Shown here in pieces: positions 7,838 to 15,019 of a DNA stretch of 64,000 nt. Numbering within the stretch: position 1 is the first letter of the stretch; each line of letters begins with the position of its first letter. The position numbers were made by a program, and so were the translations under genes. Under the pieces are notes generated by a model, which was given only the letters and a program-made list of their open reading frames with translations, was not told where the DNA came from and made no database searches. The DNA is from Acidimicrobiaceae bacterium (GTDB lineage Bacteria; Actinomycetota; Acidimicrobiia; Acidimicrobiales; Aldehydirespiratoraceae): NCBI GenBank assembly GCA_009842325.1, contig VYFQ01000036.1, positions 1 through 64,000 on the forward strand, read 5' to 3'.

Positions 7838-8956
7838 GTGAAGACCAGAGCAGCCGTGCTGCGAGAGCCCAACGCCGACTGGAGCGTCGAGGAGATCGAA
7901 CTGGACGGACCCGGACCCCGGGAGGTGCTGGTGAAGACCACCGCTGCGGGGATGTGCCATTCCGACGAGCATGCCCGCAACGGCTCCATGCCGGTGCCGC
8001 TGCCGATCGTGGGCGGACACGAGGGAGCCGGAGTGGTCGTCGAGGTGGGCGAGGGCGTGGCCGAGCTGGCCGTCGGCGACTACATCTCGGCCTCGTTCGT
8101 GCCGTCGTGCGGCCGCTGCCGCTGGTGCGCCGACGGCCAGCAACACCTCTGTGACCTGGGCATACACCTGCTCTCTCCCGGCATGTTGCCGCCCGCGGGA
8201 GGGTTCCGCCATCACGACGCCGGCGGCACCGACCTGACTCCCATGCTCAAGCTGGGAACGTTCGCCGAGCACATGGTGGTCAGCGTCGACTCCGCGGTGA
8301 AGGTCGATCCGGACGTGCCGGCGCCCATCGCCGCACTGGTGAGCTGCGGGGTGACCACCGGTTTCGGGTCGGTGGCCAACCGGGCCGATGTCCGGCCCGG
8401 CGACACCGTGGTCGTTGTGGGCTGCGGCGGCCTGGGCAGCGCGGCGCTCCAGGCGGCCAAGATCGCCGGGGCCTCCAACATCGTGGCCGTCGACCCGGCC
8501 GAGTCCAAGCGGGAGGCCGCCGGCAAGTTCGGCGCCACCCACACGGCCGAGTCCATGGAGGCGGCCATGGAGACGGTCGGGCTCGTGACCGGCGGCGTGA
8601 TGGCCGACAGCCTGGTCCTCACTCCCGGTGTGATGAGCGGCGAGATGCTGGCCCCGGCCCAGTTCCTGGTGCGCAAGGGCGGCACGGTGGTGGTGGCCGC
8701 CGTCGCCCCGCTGGAGCAGATTGACGTTCAGTTCAACTTGTTCGATTTCGCCATGCTGAACAAGCAGCTCAGGGGCTCGATGTTCGGCTCGGCCAGCCCC
8801 CGCTCGGAGATCCCGCACCTGCTCTCGCTCTACACCCAGGGCCAGCTCGACCTCGACAGCTTCGTGAGCGCCACCTACTCACTGGACGAGGTGAACGACG
8901 GTTACCGGGACCTGCGCGAGGGCCGCAACATCAGGGGTGTCATCGCCTTTGACTGA
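7838..8956 (+). CDS. Zinc-dependent alcohol dehydrogenase, NDMA-dependent type
   Basis: A 372-residue medium-chain dehydrogenase/reductase. The catalytic zinc ligands sit in GMCHSD and VGGHEGAG. The structural zinc site has four Cys in PSCGRCRWCADGQQHLC. The Rossmann motif is VGCGGLGSAALQ. Sequence and length fit the actinobacterial N,N-dimethyl-4-nitrosoaniline-dependent alcohol dehydrogenases, which keep NAD(P)H tightly bound and pass electrons to another carrier. The start is GTG 7838 with GGGAGG six bases upstream. The frame is open far upstream, but that stretch is antisense to the CoA-transferase gene. The 3' end overlaps the MoxR ATPase gene. The alcohol substrate is unknown. Confidence 0.85.
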   Translation: MKTRAAVLREPNADWSVEEIELDGPGPREVLVKTTAAGMCHSDEHARNGSMPVPLPIVGGHEGAGVVVEVGEGVAELAVGDYISASFVPSCGRCRWCADGQQHLCDLGIHLLSPGMLPPAGGFRHHDAGGTDLTPMLKLGTFAEHMVVSVDSAVKVDPDVPAPIAALVSCGVTTGFGSVANRADVRPGDTVVVVGCGGLGSAALQAAKIAGASNIVAVDPAESKREAAGKFGATHTAESMEAAMETVGLVTGGVMADSLVLTPGVMSGEMLAPAQFLVRKGGTVVVAAVAPLEQIDVQFNLFDFAMLNKQLRGSMFGSASPRSEIPHLLSLYTQGQLDLDSFVSATYSLDEVNDGYRDLREGRNIRGVIAFD

Positions 8957-9941
8957 CCCTGCCGCCGGCCTGCACGATGCTCTCGGCGGCCTCACCGAGA
9001 CCGTCTCGGCTGCCATGGTGGGGCGCCACCGGGAGGTCGAGTTGGTGGTCGCCGCGGTCGGCGCAGGACGCCACCTGCTGCTCGAGGGTCCGCCCGGCAC
9101 CGGCAAGACCACCCTGTTGCGGGCCCTGGCCGCGGCGATGGATGTCCCGCTGGTCACCGTCGAGGGCAATGCCGAGCTGACCCCGGCCCGGCTCGCCGGG
9201 CAGTTCGACCCGGCCCGGGTGCTGTCGGAGGGCTACACCGGTGACGCCTTCATGCCCGGCCCGCTCATCGAGGCGATGAGGGACGGGGCGCTGCTCTACG
9301 TCGAGGAGCTCAACCGGGTCCCCGAGGAGACCGTCAACCTGCTCATCGGGGTGATGTCGGAGGGCGAACTCCACCTGCCCAGGGTGGGGAGGATCGCTGC
9401 TGAGGAGCAATTCCGGTTGGTGGCCGCCATGAACCCCTACGACACGGTGGGCACCTCACGCCTGTCCAGCGCGGTCTACGACCGCATCTGCCACCTTTCC
9501 ATGGGCTACCAGGACGAGAAAGACGAGCGTCGCATAGTGGAGTTGCGGGCCCAAGGCTTCCCGACCGGCGGTGCGACGGCCGAGCGCACCATGGCCCGGG
9601 CCGTGGCCGTGACCCGAGCCACCCGCACCCACCGCGATGTGCGAATGGGGGCATCGGTGCGGGGGGCGATGGACCTGTGCGATGTGGCCGCTCGCCTCTG
9701 CCAGCTCCGTGACCTGGCGCTGGACGATCCCGGGGTGGGCCTCGACGCCGCGCTGGTGGCTCTCACCGGCCGGATCCGGCTCCACGAGGGAGGGGACCGC
9801 ACACCCGAGGCCATCGTGCGCGAGCTGTGGGAGGAGGTCCTCGCGGCCGAGCAGCGCAGCCACGGACCGCCGCCCGAGTCCCTGGTGCCTTCGATGGAAA
9901 AAGTGCCGGCCCCCGGAGGGGCGACCGGCCCAGGGGCTTAG
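8937..9941 (+). CDS. MoxR/CoxD-type AAA+ ATPase
   Basis: A 334-residue AAA+ ATPase of the MoxR group. Walker A is GPPGTGKTT (residues about 51-59). The Walker B region is LLYVEELNR, followed by a sensor-1 Asn in AAMNPYDTVG. MoxR ATPases act with VWA-domain partners to insert metals or mature enzyme complexes, and the next gene encodes such a partner. The GTG start lies 20 bases inside the end of the alcohol dehydrogenase gene, so the three genes are probably translated together. That makes the dehydrogenase a candidate client, although MoxR systems usually serve CO dehydrogenase, methanol dehydrogenase or chelatases. Confidence 0.8.
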   Translation: MSSPLTDPAAGLHDALGGLTETVSAAMVGRHREVELVVAAVGAGRHLLLEGPPGTGKTTLLRALAAAMDVPLVTVEGNAELTPARLAGQFDPARVLSEGYTGDAFMPGPLIEAMRDGALLYVEELNRVPEETVNLLIGVMSEGELHLPRVGRIAAEEQFRLVAAMNPYDTVGTSRLSSAVYDRICHLSMGYQDEKDERRIVELRAQGFPTGGATAERTMARAVAVTRATRTHRDVRMGASVRGAMDLCDVAARLCQLRDLALDDPGVGLDAALVALTGRIRLHEGGDRTPEAIVRELWEEVLAAEQRSHGPPPESLVPSMEKVPAPGGATGPGA

Positions 9942-10864
9942 TCCTCGAAGGGTTCAGGGCCCGCGAGGCGCTCGACGCCGAGCGGGTCCGCACCACCCCC
10001 CGCGGCCACTACGAGGGCCAGCCCGGCTTCAGGCTGCTGAGTCCCACCACCGGAACCCTCGACACCGCCGAGGTGGCCGAGCAAGCCTCCGCCGACCCCG
10101 ACCAGACCCTCGCCCTGCTGGCCGACATGGCGGCCGCCGCCGACCGCCAGATGGCGGCGCTGGCGGCGCGGTTAGCGGGACGGCTGGCGCTCGATCTGGC
10201 TCGGGCAGGGGCGTCGTCAGCGGGCGGGGTGGGTCGCCTCGAGCCTGGACGGGCCGATCTCTGCAGCGGCGACATTGACATCGACCGCAGCCTCGATGGT
10301 CTGCTCGAGGCTAGAGCGGCGGGCCGCGCGGTGGCGTTGGACGAGTTGTGGGTGCAGCGCTGGCAGCGTCCCGCCACCGCGATCACTCTCGTGGTGGACC
10401 GGTCGGGGTCGATGGGCGGCCCTCGGCTGGCCGCCGCCGCGGTGGCCGCCGCGGCCTGCGCCCTTCGGGCGCCCCAGCAGTGGTCGGCGCTGGCGTTCGG
10501 CGACCAGGTCTTGGCCATCAAGTCGGCCGACCGCGACCGCCCGGCGACCGCCGTGGTGGATGACGTGCTGCGGCTGCGGGGCTACGGCACCACCGACCTC
10601 GCGGCCGCTCTCGACGCGGCCCGGGCCCAGCTGGAGCGGTGCACCGCCCGGCGCCGCGTCACGGTGCTGCTCTCGGACTGCCGGGCCACCGCCGGAGGCG
10701 ATCCTGTGGCCGCGGCCCGCCGCCTCGACGAGTTGTGCGTGATCGCGCCCGCGGGCGACGCGGCCGATGCCGAGGCCTTCGCAGCCGCTGCCGGCGCCCG
10801 GTTCGCGGCGATCGCGGGTCCCCGCTCCATCCCCGACGCAGTCACAACCGTCCTGCAGGCTTGA
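9827..10864 (+). CDS. VWA-domain protein, partner of the MoxR ATPase
   Basis: A protein of up to 345 residues. The C-terminal half is a von Willebrand factor A domain with an intact MIDAS motif (DRSGSMGG) and the distal Thr in GYGTTDLAAAL. The N-terminal half is Ala/Asp-rich and helical, without a recognised domain. The VWA fold resembles CoxE and magnesium-chelatase subunit D type proteins. No good start exists after the MoxR stop; the GTG at 9827 implies a 115-base overlap with the ATPase gene in another frame. The start is therefore uncertain. Pairing with a MoxR ATPase suggests an ATP-driven metallo-chaperone or co-chelatase. Confidence 0.75.
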   Translation: MGGGPRGRAAQPRTAARVPGAFDGKSAGPRRGDRPRGLVLEGFRAREALDAERVRTTPRGHYEGQPGFRLLSPTTGTLDTAEVAEQASADPDQTLALLADMAAAADRQMAALAARLAGRLALDLARAGASSAGGVGRLEPGRADLCSGDIDIDRSLDGLLEARAAGRAVALDELWVQRWQRPATAITLVVDRSGSMGGPRLAAAAVAAAACALRAPQQWSALAFGDQVLAIKSADRDRPATAVVDDVLRLRGYGTTDLAAALDAARAQLERCTARRRVTVLLSDCRATAGGDPVAAARRLDELCVIAPAGDAADAEAFAAAAGARFAAIAGPRSIPDAVTTVLQA

Positions 10865-10874
10865 GCACCCGCCG

Positions 10875-10922
10875 GAATTGGCAGCGTTTGGTGCCCTATA
10901 GGGGGCATTCTGCTGCCAGTTC
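10875..10922. repeat. Hairpin repeat, copy 1 (GAATTGGCAGC arms)
   Basis: The arms GAATTGGCAGC and GCTGCCAGTTC (one change) enclose an inner GTGCCC/GGGCA hairpin. It starts 11 bases after the VWA gene stop. Copy 2, nearly identical, begins 72 bases further on. It probably also acts as a terminator between the convergent VWA and binding-protein genes. Confidence 0.7.
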
Positions 10923-10946
10923 TGATCTCGACTGGAGGCACCGCCG

Positions 10947-10994
10947 GAATTGGCAGCGTTTGGTGCCCTATAGGGGGCACTTTGCTGCCAATTC
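10947..10994. repeat. Hairpin repeat, copy 2
   Basis: Perfect 11-bp arms (10947-10957 with 10984-10994) surround the inner GTGCCC/GGGCAC stem. It is a near-exact tandem copy of 10875-10922 and ends 9 bases before the stop of the minus-strand binding-protein gene. Confidence 0.75.
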
Positions 10995-11002
10995 GGGGTG
11001 GG

Positions 11003-12229
11003 TCAGCCGCCGTCGCTGGAGGGGTACTGGAGAACAGCCGTCGCTGCCGCGTCGGGGGCTACCACCACGATCTCGCCGTCCTGCACCTGGATCGTGCCCA
11101 TCGGCTTGCTGACGTTGACGCCGCGCTCGTCGAAGCTGATGGGCCCGAAGAACGTGTCCGCCGCCATCACCTGTAGAGCGCTGCGCACCGCGCCGGTGTC
11201 CGTCGAGCCGGCCGCCTCGATGGCGAGGTGCAGAGCCAGCGCCGCGGTCGTAGCGCTGGCCGCCTGGTACACGGGCGCCTCCCCCCAGAGGCTCTCGTAG
11301 TAGTCGGCGTAGTCGGCGGCGCTGCCGAAGTAGGGCCCCTCGTAGGCCATGGACGGCTCCCACTGGGTCGGCCCGAGCACCCCGTCCACGTCGCGGCCCA
11401 ACTCCTCCACCAGCCTGGGGTTGGACGGCCCGACGGTGATCAGCATTCCGCCCGGCTCGAAGCCGACCTCCGCGGCCGAGCTCACGAACAGCACAGCATC
11501 GTTGTAGTGGCCCCCGCCGACGAATACATCGGGGTCGACGTCGCGGGACTTCGTCATGATGGCCGACACGTCCTGGATGCCCTCGGGATAGGCCTCGACC
11601 GCCAGCACCTCGATGCCGTTGTCCTCCAGGTGGCGGACCGCGCCCTGGGCCACCGCGGTGGCGAACAACGTGTCCTCGTGGGCGACGACCGCGGTGCGGG
11701 CCCCGCGGGCCGCCAGGGCCTCGATGCCGGAGCGGGTGTAGTCGCTGGCGATGGTGGCCACGTAGAACAGGTTCCGGAATCCCCGCTCGAACAGGGCGTC
11801 GGAGCCGCCACTGCCCTCCACCATCAGCACGTCGTTGGCCTCGGCGATGGCGCTGGTGCCGGTGGTGAGGCCGCTCGAGTAGGGGCCCAGCAGGAAGTCG
11901 ACCCCATCGTCGTCGATGAGGCGCTGGGTGAGCCTGCCGGCGGTGTCGGCGTCGGACTCGTCGTCGTAGTACACGATCTCGGCCCGGTAGCGCTGATCCC
12001 CGATGCGGATGCCGCCGTAGTTCTCGTTCACCCAAGTCAGCCAGGTGTCGTATCCCTGCCGGGTGTCCTTGCCCTCCACCGAGAACTTGCCGGTCTCGCT
12101 GAACGTGGCCCCGATCCGGACGGTCCCGTCGAAGGGGTCCGAGCCGCTCGGGCCGGCGGCCTCACCGCTGCAAGCAGCCAGCAGCAGCCAAGCGAGCACG
12201 ATCCCCAGCACCGATCCTGAGAGTCGCAC
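11003..12229 (-). CDS. LIV-type ABC transporter substrate-binding lipoprotein
   Basis: A lipoprotein of about 408 residues with lipobox LLLAAC, carrying a type 1 periplasmic-binding fold of the LivK family (segments ATFSETGKFS, LLGPYSSGLTTGTS, GGGHYNDAVLF). It should capture an amino acid or similar ligand outside the cell for the LivHMGF transporter encoded upstream in the same operon. It is a close paralogue of the binding domain fused to LivH at 15020-17188; long stretches are identical. The frame runs back to 12295, but that extension reads through a hairpin-repeat remnant, and GTG 12229 gives a compact signal peptide. It is the last gene of the operon, 73 bases after livF. Confidence 0.85.
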   Translation of the reverse strand: MRLSGSVLGIVLAWLLLAACSGEAAGPSGSDPFDGTVRIGATFSETGKFSVEGKDTRQGYDTWLTWVNENYGGIRIGDQRYRAEIVYYDDESDADTAGRLTQRLIDDDGVDFLLGPYSSGLTTGTSAIAEANDVLMVEGSGGSDALFERGFRNLFYVATIASDYTRSGIEALAARGARTAVVAHEDTLFATAVAQGAVRHLEDNGIEVLAVEAYPEGIQDVSAIMTKSRDVDPDVFVGGGHYNDAVLFVSSAAEVGFEPGGMLITVGPSNPRLVEELGRDVDGVLGPTQWEPSMAYEGPYFGSAADYADYYESLWGEAPVYQAASATTAALALHLAIEAAGSTDTGAVRSALQVMAADTFFGPISFDERGVNVSKPMGTIQVQDGEIVVVAPDAAATAVLQYPSSDGG

Positions 12230-12264
12230 GAGGCGACCGTACCCGCCCGCGAGACGAATCCATA

Positions 12265-12297
12265 GGTGCCCTCGGGGAGACCACTTGGCTGCCAATT
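12265..12297. repeat. Hairpin repeat, degenerate copy
   Basis: The inner GGTGCCCT...GGGG segment and the right arm GCTGCCAATT match copies 1 and 2, but the left arm has decayed. It lies between livF and the free binding-protein gene. Confidence 0.5.
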
Positions 12298-12302
12298 GGC
12301 GG

Positions 12303-13046
12303 TCAGCGAGCCCCCAGGAACGCTCGCCGCACCGCCGGATCAGCCAGCAGATCGGCTGAGCTGCCCTGGTGGGTGATCAACCCGTGCTCAATGACGTAGC
12401 CGCGATGGCTGGCCTCAAGGCCCTGACGGGCGTTCTGCTCGATCATCAAGGCGGTCAAGGAGATCTCGCGGTTGAGCCGCCGGATCGTCTCGAAAACCTC
12501 CGCGGTCACGATGGGGGACAGTCCGGCGGACGGCTCGTCCATCAGCACCAGGCGCGGCTCCCACATGAGGGCGCGGCCGATCTCCAGCATCCGCTGCTCG
12601 CCGCCCGACATCGTCCCGGCCGCTTGGCGGGCCCGGGCGCCCAGCCTCGGGAACAGATCGCACACGAAGCCGATGCGTTCCCGGACGCGCGCCTTGTCGG
12701 TGCAGCGGTACATGCCCAGTTTGAGGTTCTCGTAGACGGTCATCTGGGCGAACAAGCTGCGGAGCTGGGGCACGATGGCGATCCCGGCCGTGGCCAGAGC
12801 CTCGGACGGGTTGATGTTGGTGATGTCGGCACCGTCGCAGAGCACCTGACCGGCCCGTACCGGCACCAGCCCGTAGACCGCCTTGAACACCGTCGACTTG
12901 CCGGCGCCGTTGGGACCGATCACGCACACGATCTCGGTGGCATGCACCTCGAGATCGATGCCGCGGATGATGTCGTGGCCCGGCACGTACCCGGCGGCCA
13001 TGGAGCGCACATCCAGCAGGGGATCGGGGACCAGCGAGCCGTTCAC
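12303..13046 (-). CDS. livF: ABC transporter ATP-binding protein LivF
   Basis: A 247-residue cytoplasmic ATPase of the branched-chain amino-acid uptake family. Walker A is GPNGAGKST, the signature is MSGGEQRMLEIG and Walker B is LVLMDEPSAG. GTG 13046 is chosen because it overlaps the livG stop by four bases (GTGA) and gives the normal N terminus; the longer open frame upstream is antisense noise within livG. With LivG it should form the ATPase pair that drives the LivH/LivM permeases. Confidence 0.9.
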   Translation of the reverse strand: MNGSLVPDPLLDVRSMAAGYVPGHDIIRGIDLEVHATEIVCVIGPNGAGKSTVFKAVYGLVPVRAGQVLCDGADITNINPSEALATAGIAIVPQLRSLFAQMTVYENLKLGMYRCTDKARVRERIGFVCDLFPRLGARARQAAGTMSGGEQRMLEIGRALMWEPRLVLMDEPSAGLSPIVTAEVFETIRRLNREISLTALMIEQNARQGLEASHRGYVIEHGLITHQGSSADLLADPAVRRAFLGAR

Positions 13047-13846
13047 GGCCCGGCCCCGGTCCCGTTGCCGCCGGCGTCGCCGACATTGGTCTGGCGGGCG
13101 CGACCGGCCGCACCGAAGTAGGCCTCGATCACCGCGGGATCGTCCATAATCTGGCCCGGCGTCCCCTCGGCCAGCTTGCTGCCGGCGTCGAGCACCACCA
13201 CCCGTTCGCAGAGGTCGGCGACGAACTGCACGTTGTGCTCGACCAGCAGGAAGGCGACTCCCTTCCCGGAGTTCACTGCTCGCAGCCGGTCCTTGATGTC
13301 TTCGACGAGGCTCGGGTTGACGCCGGCCGTGGCCTCGTCGAGCAGAACCAGCCTCGGATCGCTCATGAGGGCCATCCCGATCTCCAGCAGCCGGCGCTGG
13401 CCGCCCGACAGGGTGCCCGCCGGCTCGTCGCGCATCGGGCCGAGCATCAGGAACTCCAACAGGTCCTCCCCCTTGCGCCGGGTGGCCGCGTCGGCACGCC
13501 GGAAGAGGTCGCGCAGGCCGACCCCGGCCCACTGCGTGCTGAGTTCCATGTTCTCGAGCACGGTGAGATCTCGGTAGATGCGGATCAGCTGGAAGGTGCG
13601 AGCCATGCCCAGCCGGGCGACTTGGTGAGGGCGGCGCCGGGTGATGTCGACCCCGTCGAAACTGACCGAGCCGCCGTCGATGCTCTGGATCCCGCTGAGG
13701 CAGTCGAACAGTGTCGTCTTGCCGCTGCCGTTGGGACCGATGAGACCGACCATCTCGCCCGGTGCGACCTCAATGTCGACCCCGTCGACCGCGGTCAGCC
13801 CGCCGAAGCGCTTGACGACCCTGGCCGCTTCGAGCAACGCGGTCAC
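13043..13846 (-). CDS. livG: ABC transporter ATP-binding protein LivG
   Basis: A 267-residue ATPase. Walker A is GPNGSGKTT, the signature is LSGGQRRLLEIG and Walker B is LVLLDEATAG. A C-terminal tail of about 20 Gly/Ala/Asn residues follows the usual LivG end. GTG 13846 overlaps the livM stop by four bases; upstream in-frame codons lie inside livM and are not used. It is the partner of LivF. Confidence 0.9.
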   Translation of the reverse strand: MTALLEAARVVKRFGGLTAVDGVDIEVAPGEMVGLIGPNGSGKTTLFDCLSGIQSIDGGSVSFDGVDITRRRPHQVARLGMARTFQLIRIYRDLTVLENMELSTQWAGVGLRDLFRRADAATRRKGEDLLEFLMLGPMRDEPAGTLSGGQRRLLEIGMALMSDPRLVLLDEATAGVNPSLVEDIKDRLRAVNSGKGVAFLLVEHNVQFVADLCERVVVLDAGSKLAEGTPGQIMDDPAVIEAYFGAAGRARQTNVGDAGGNGTGAGP

Positions 13847-14892
13847 GGCGCGGTCGCCTTCTCCGGCTGGTCGTCGGCCTGCCGGCGCCGGAAGCGCCAG
13901 AGGCGGCGGGCTGACACGCCCCGACGGTCGAAGGCGCCGACGATGCCGCGGGGCATCAGCAGCACGACCATGATCAGCAGCACGCCCTGCGCGACCAGGT
14001 GGTAGTCGAGCAAGTTGGCCCACAACACCTCGCGCAGCCAGTAGAGCACGACCGAGCCCACCACGGGCCCGGCCACCGTTCCCAGCCCTCCGAGCAGCGT
14101 TCCCATGATGGCGTCGATGGTCCGCACCTCCGTGAAGGCGATGTCGGGGTCCACGAACGTGTTCTGGTAGGCCCAGAGCCCCCCGAAGAGCCCGGTGGAG
14201 GCGCCCGCGAAGCTGAAGACGGCGACCTTGAGGCGGGTGGTCGAGATTCCCCGCATCTGGGCGCCCAGCTCGTCCTCCCGTATAGCCACCAGCGCGGCGC
14301 CGAAGCGGGTGCGGCGCAGCCACCAGGTGAGCGCCACCAGCCCCACCACCAGCACCAACTCGACGTAATAGAACAGCTGCCGGTTCAGGTAGGGAGGCAG
14401 GGTCAGGCCGACGCCTCCGCCGGTCAGCCCACCCCACGTGCGCACGATCTCGCGGACGGCCACGAACGTGCCCAGCATGGCGATGGAGAAGTACGGGCCC
14501 CGCAGCCGCATCGTGGCCCGGCCGATCAGACCGGCGAGCGCACCCGCCACGACCGCCCCAACGACGATGGCGGGTACCGGCGGCCAACCGATGCCCAGGC
14601 TGTTGGCCTGCAGCGACATCAGGATCGCGGTCACGTAGGCGCCTAGGCCGAACCACACTGCGTGGCCGAAGTCGACGTAGCCGGTGAAGCCCCCGGTCAG
14701 GTTCCAGTTGATGGCCACCGCCACGCTGGTGAACATCAGCGTCATGGTGAACATCGTCGAATCGGTGGCGCCCACGAGGGGCAGCACGATCAGCCAGGCC
14801 AGCACGGCCGCCACCGCAACCCGCGTCGCGGCCAGTCCCCGGCCACCGGCGAGCCATTGTCTGAGAGGCCGAGCGGACCGCCGAGAGTTCAT
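13843..14892 (-). CDS. livM: Branched-chain amino-acid-type ABC permease LivM
   Basis: A 349-residue membrane protein with about eight to ten hydrophobic segments. The LivM hallmark NWNLTGGFTGYVDFGHAVWF lies near residues 63-82. The cytoplasmic coupling-loop region is AIREDELGAQMRGI. A basic tail rich in Arg follows the last helix. The 127-base gap between the SBP-LivH fusion gene upstream and livM holds a copy of the dispersed 50-bp repeat. LivM should pair with the LivH half of the fusion. Confidence 0.88.
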   Translation of the reverse strand: MNSRRSARPLRQWLAGGRGLAATRVAVAAVLAWLIVLPLVGATDSTMFTMTLMFTSVAVAINWNLTGGFTGYVDFGHAVWFGLGAYVTAILMSLQANSLGIGWPPVPAIVVGAVVAGALAGLIGRATMRLRGPYFSIAMLGTFVAVREIVRTWGGLTGGGVGLTLPPYLNRQLFYYVELVLVVGLVALTWWLRRTRFGAALVAIREDELGAQMRGISTTRLKVAVFSFAGASTGLFGGLWAYQNTFVDPDIAFTEVRTIDAIMGTLLGGLGTVAGPVVGSVVLYWLREVLWANLLDYHLVAQGVLLIMVVLLMPRGIVGAFDRRGVSARRLWRFRRRQADDQPEKATAP

Positions 14893-14913
14893 AGGGGCCT
14901 CGCGATACCGACA

Positions 14914-14963
14914 GCGAGGCCGTGGCCCGAGCGGCCCGTGAGCGCAGCGAACAAGAGCGGAAA
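14914..14963 (+). repeat. Dispersed 50-bp intergenic repeat, copy A
   Basis: It has the shared core GAGGCCGTGGCCCGAGCGG followed by CCCGTGAGCGCAGCGAACAA. It sits within an operon, between the SBP-LivH fusion gene and livM. The other copies are at 26749, 56779 and 62845. Confidence 0.75.
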
Positions 14964-15019
14964 ATACAACGACGCAACGCGACGAACTGGCATACAGTCA
15001 CTGCGCTGTGTGAGGGCTC

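Noticed and set aside
10875..10994. Two direct repeats with a unique spacer, as a possible minimal CRISPR array
   Set aside because: Only two units, each a long self-complementary hairpin, no cas genes, and a further copy with a different core kilobases away.
12230..12295. N-terminal extension of the free binding protein
   Set aside because: It translates a hairpin-repeat remnant and would bury the signal peptide; GTG 12229 fits a lipoprotein.
13847..15001. Apparent long N-terminal extension of LivG
   Set aside because: It runs through livM in another frame; the GTGA overlap at 13843-13846 gives the real start.
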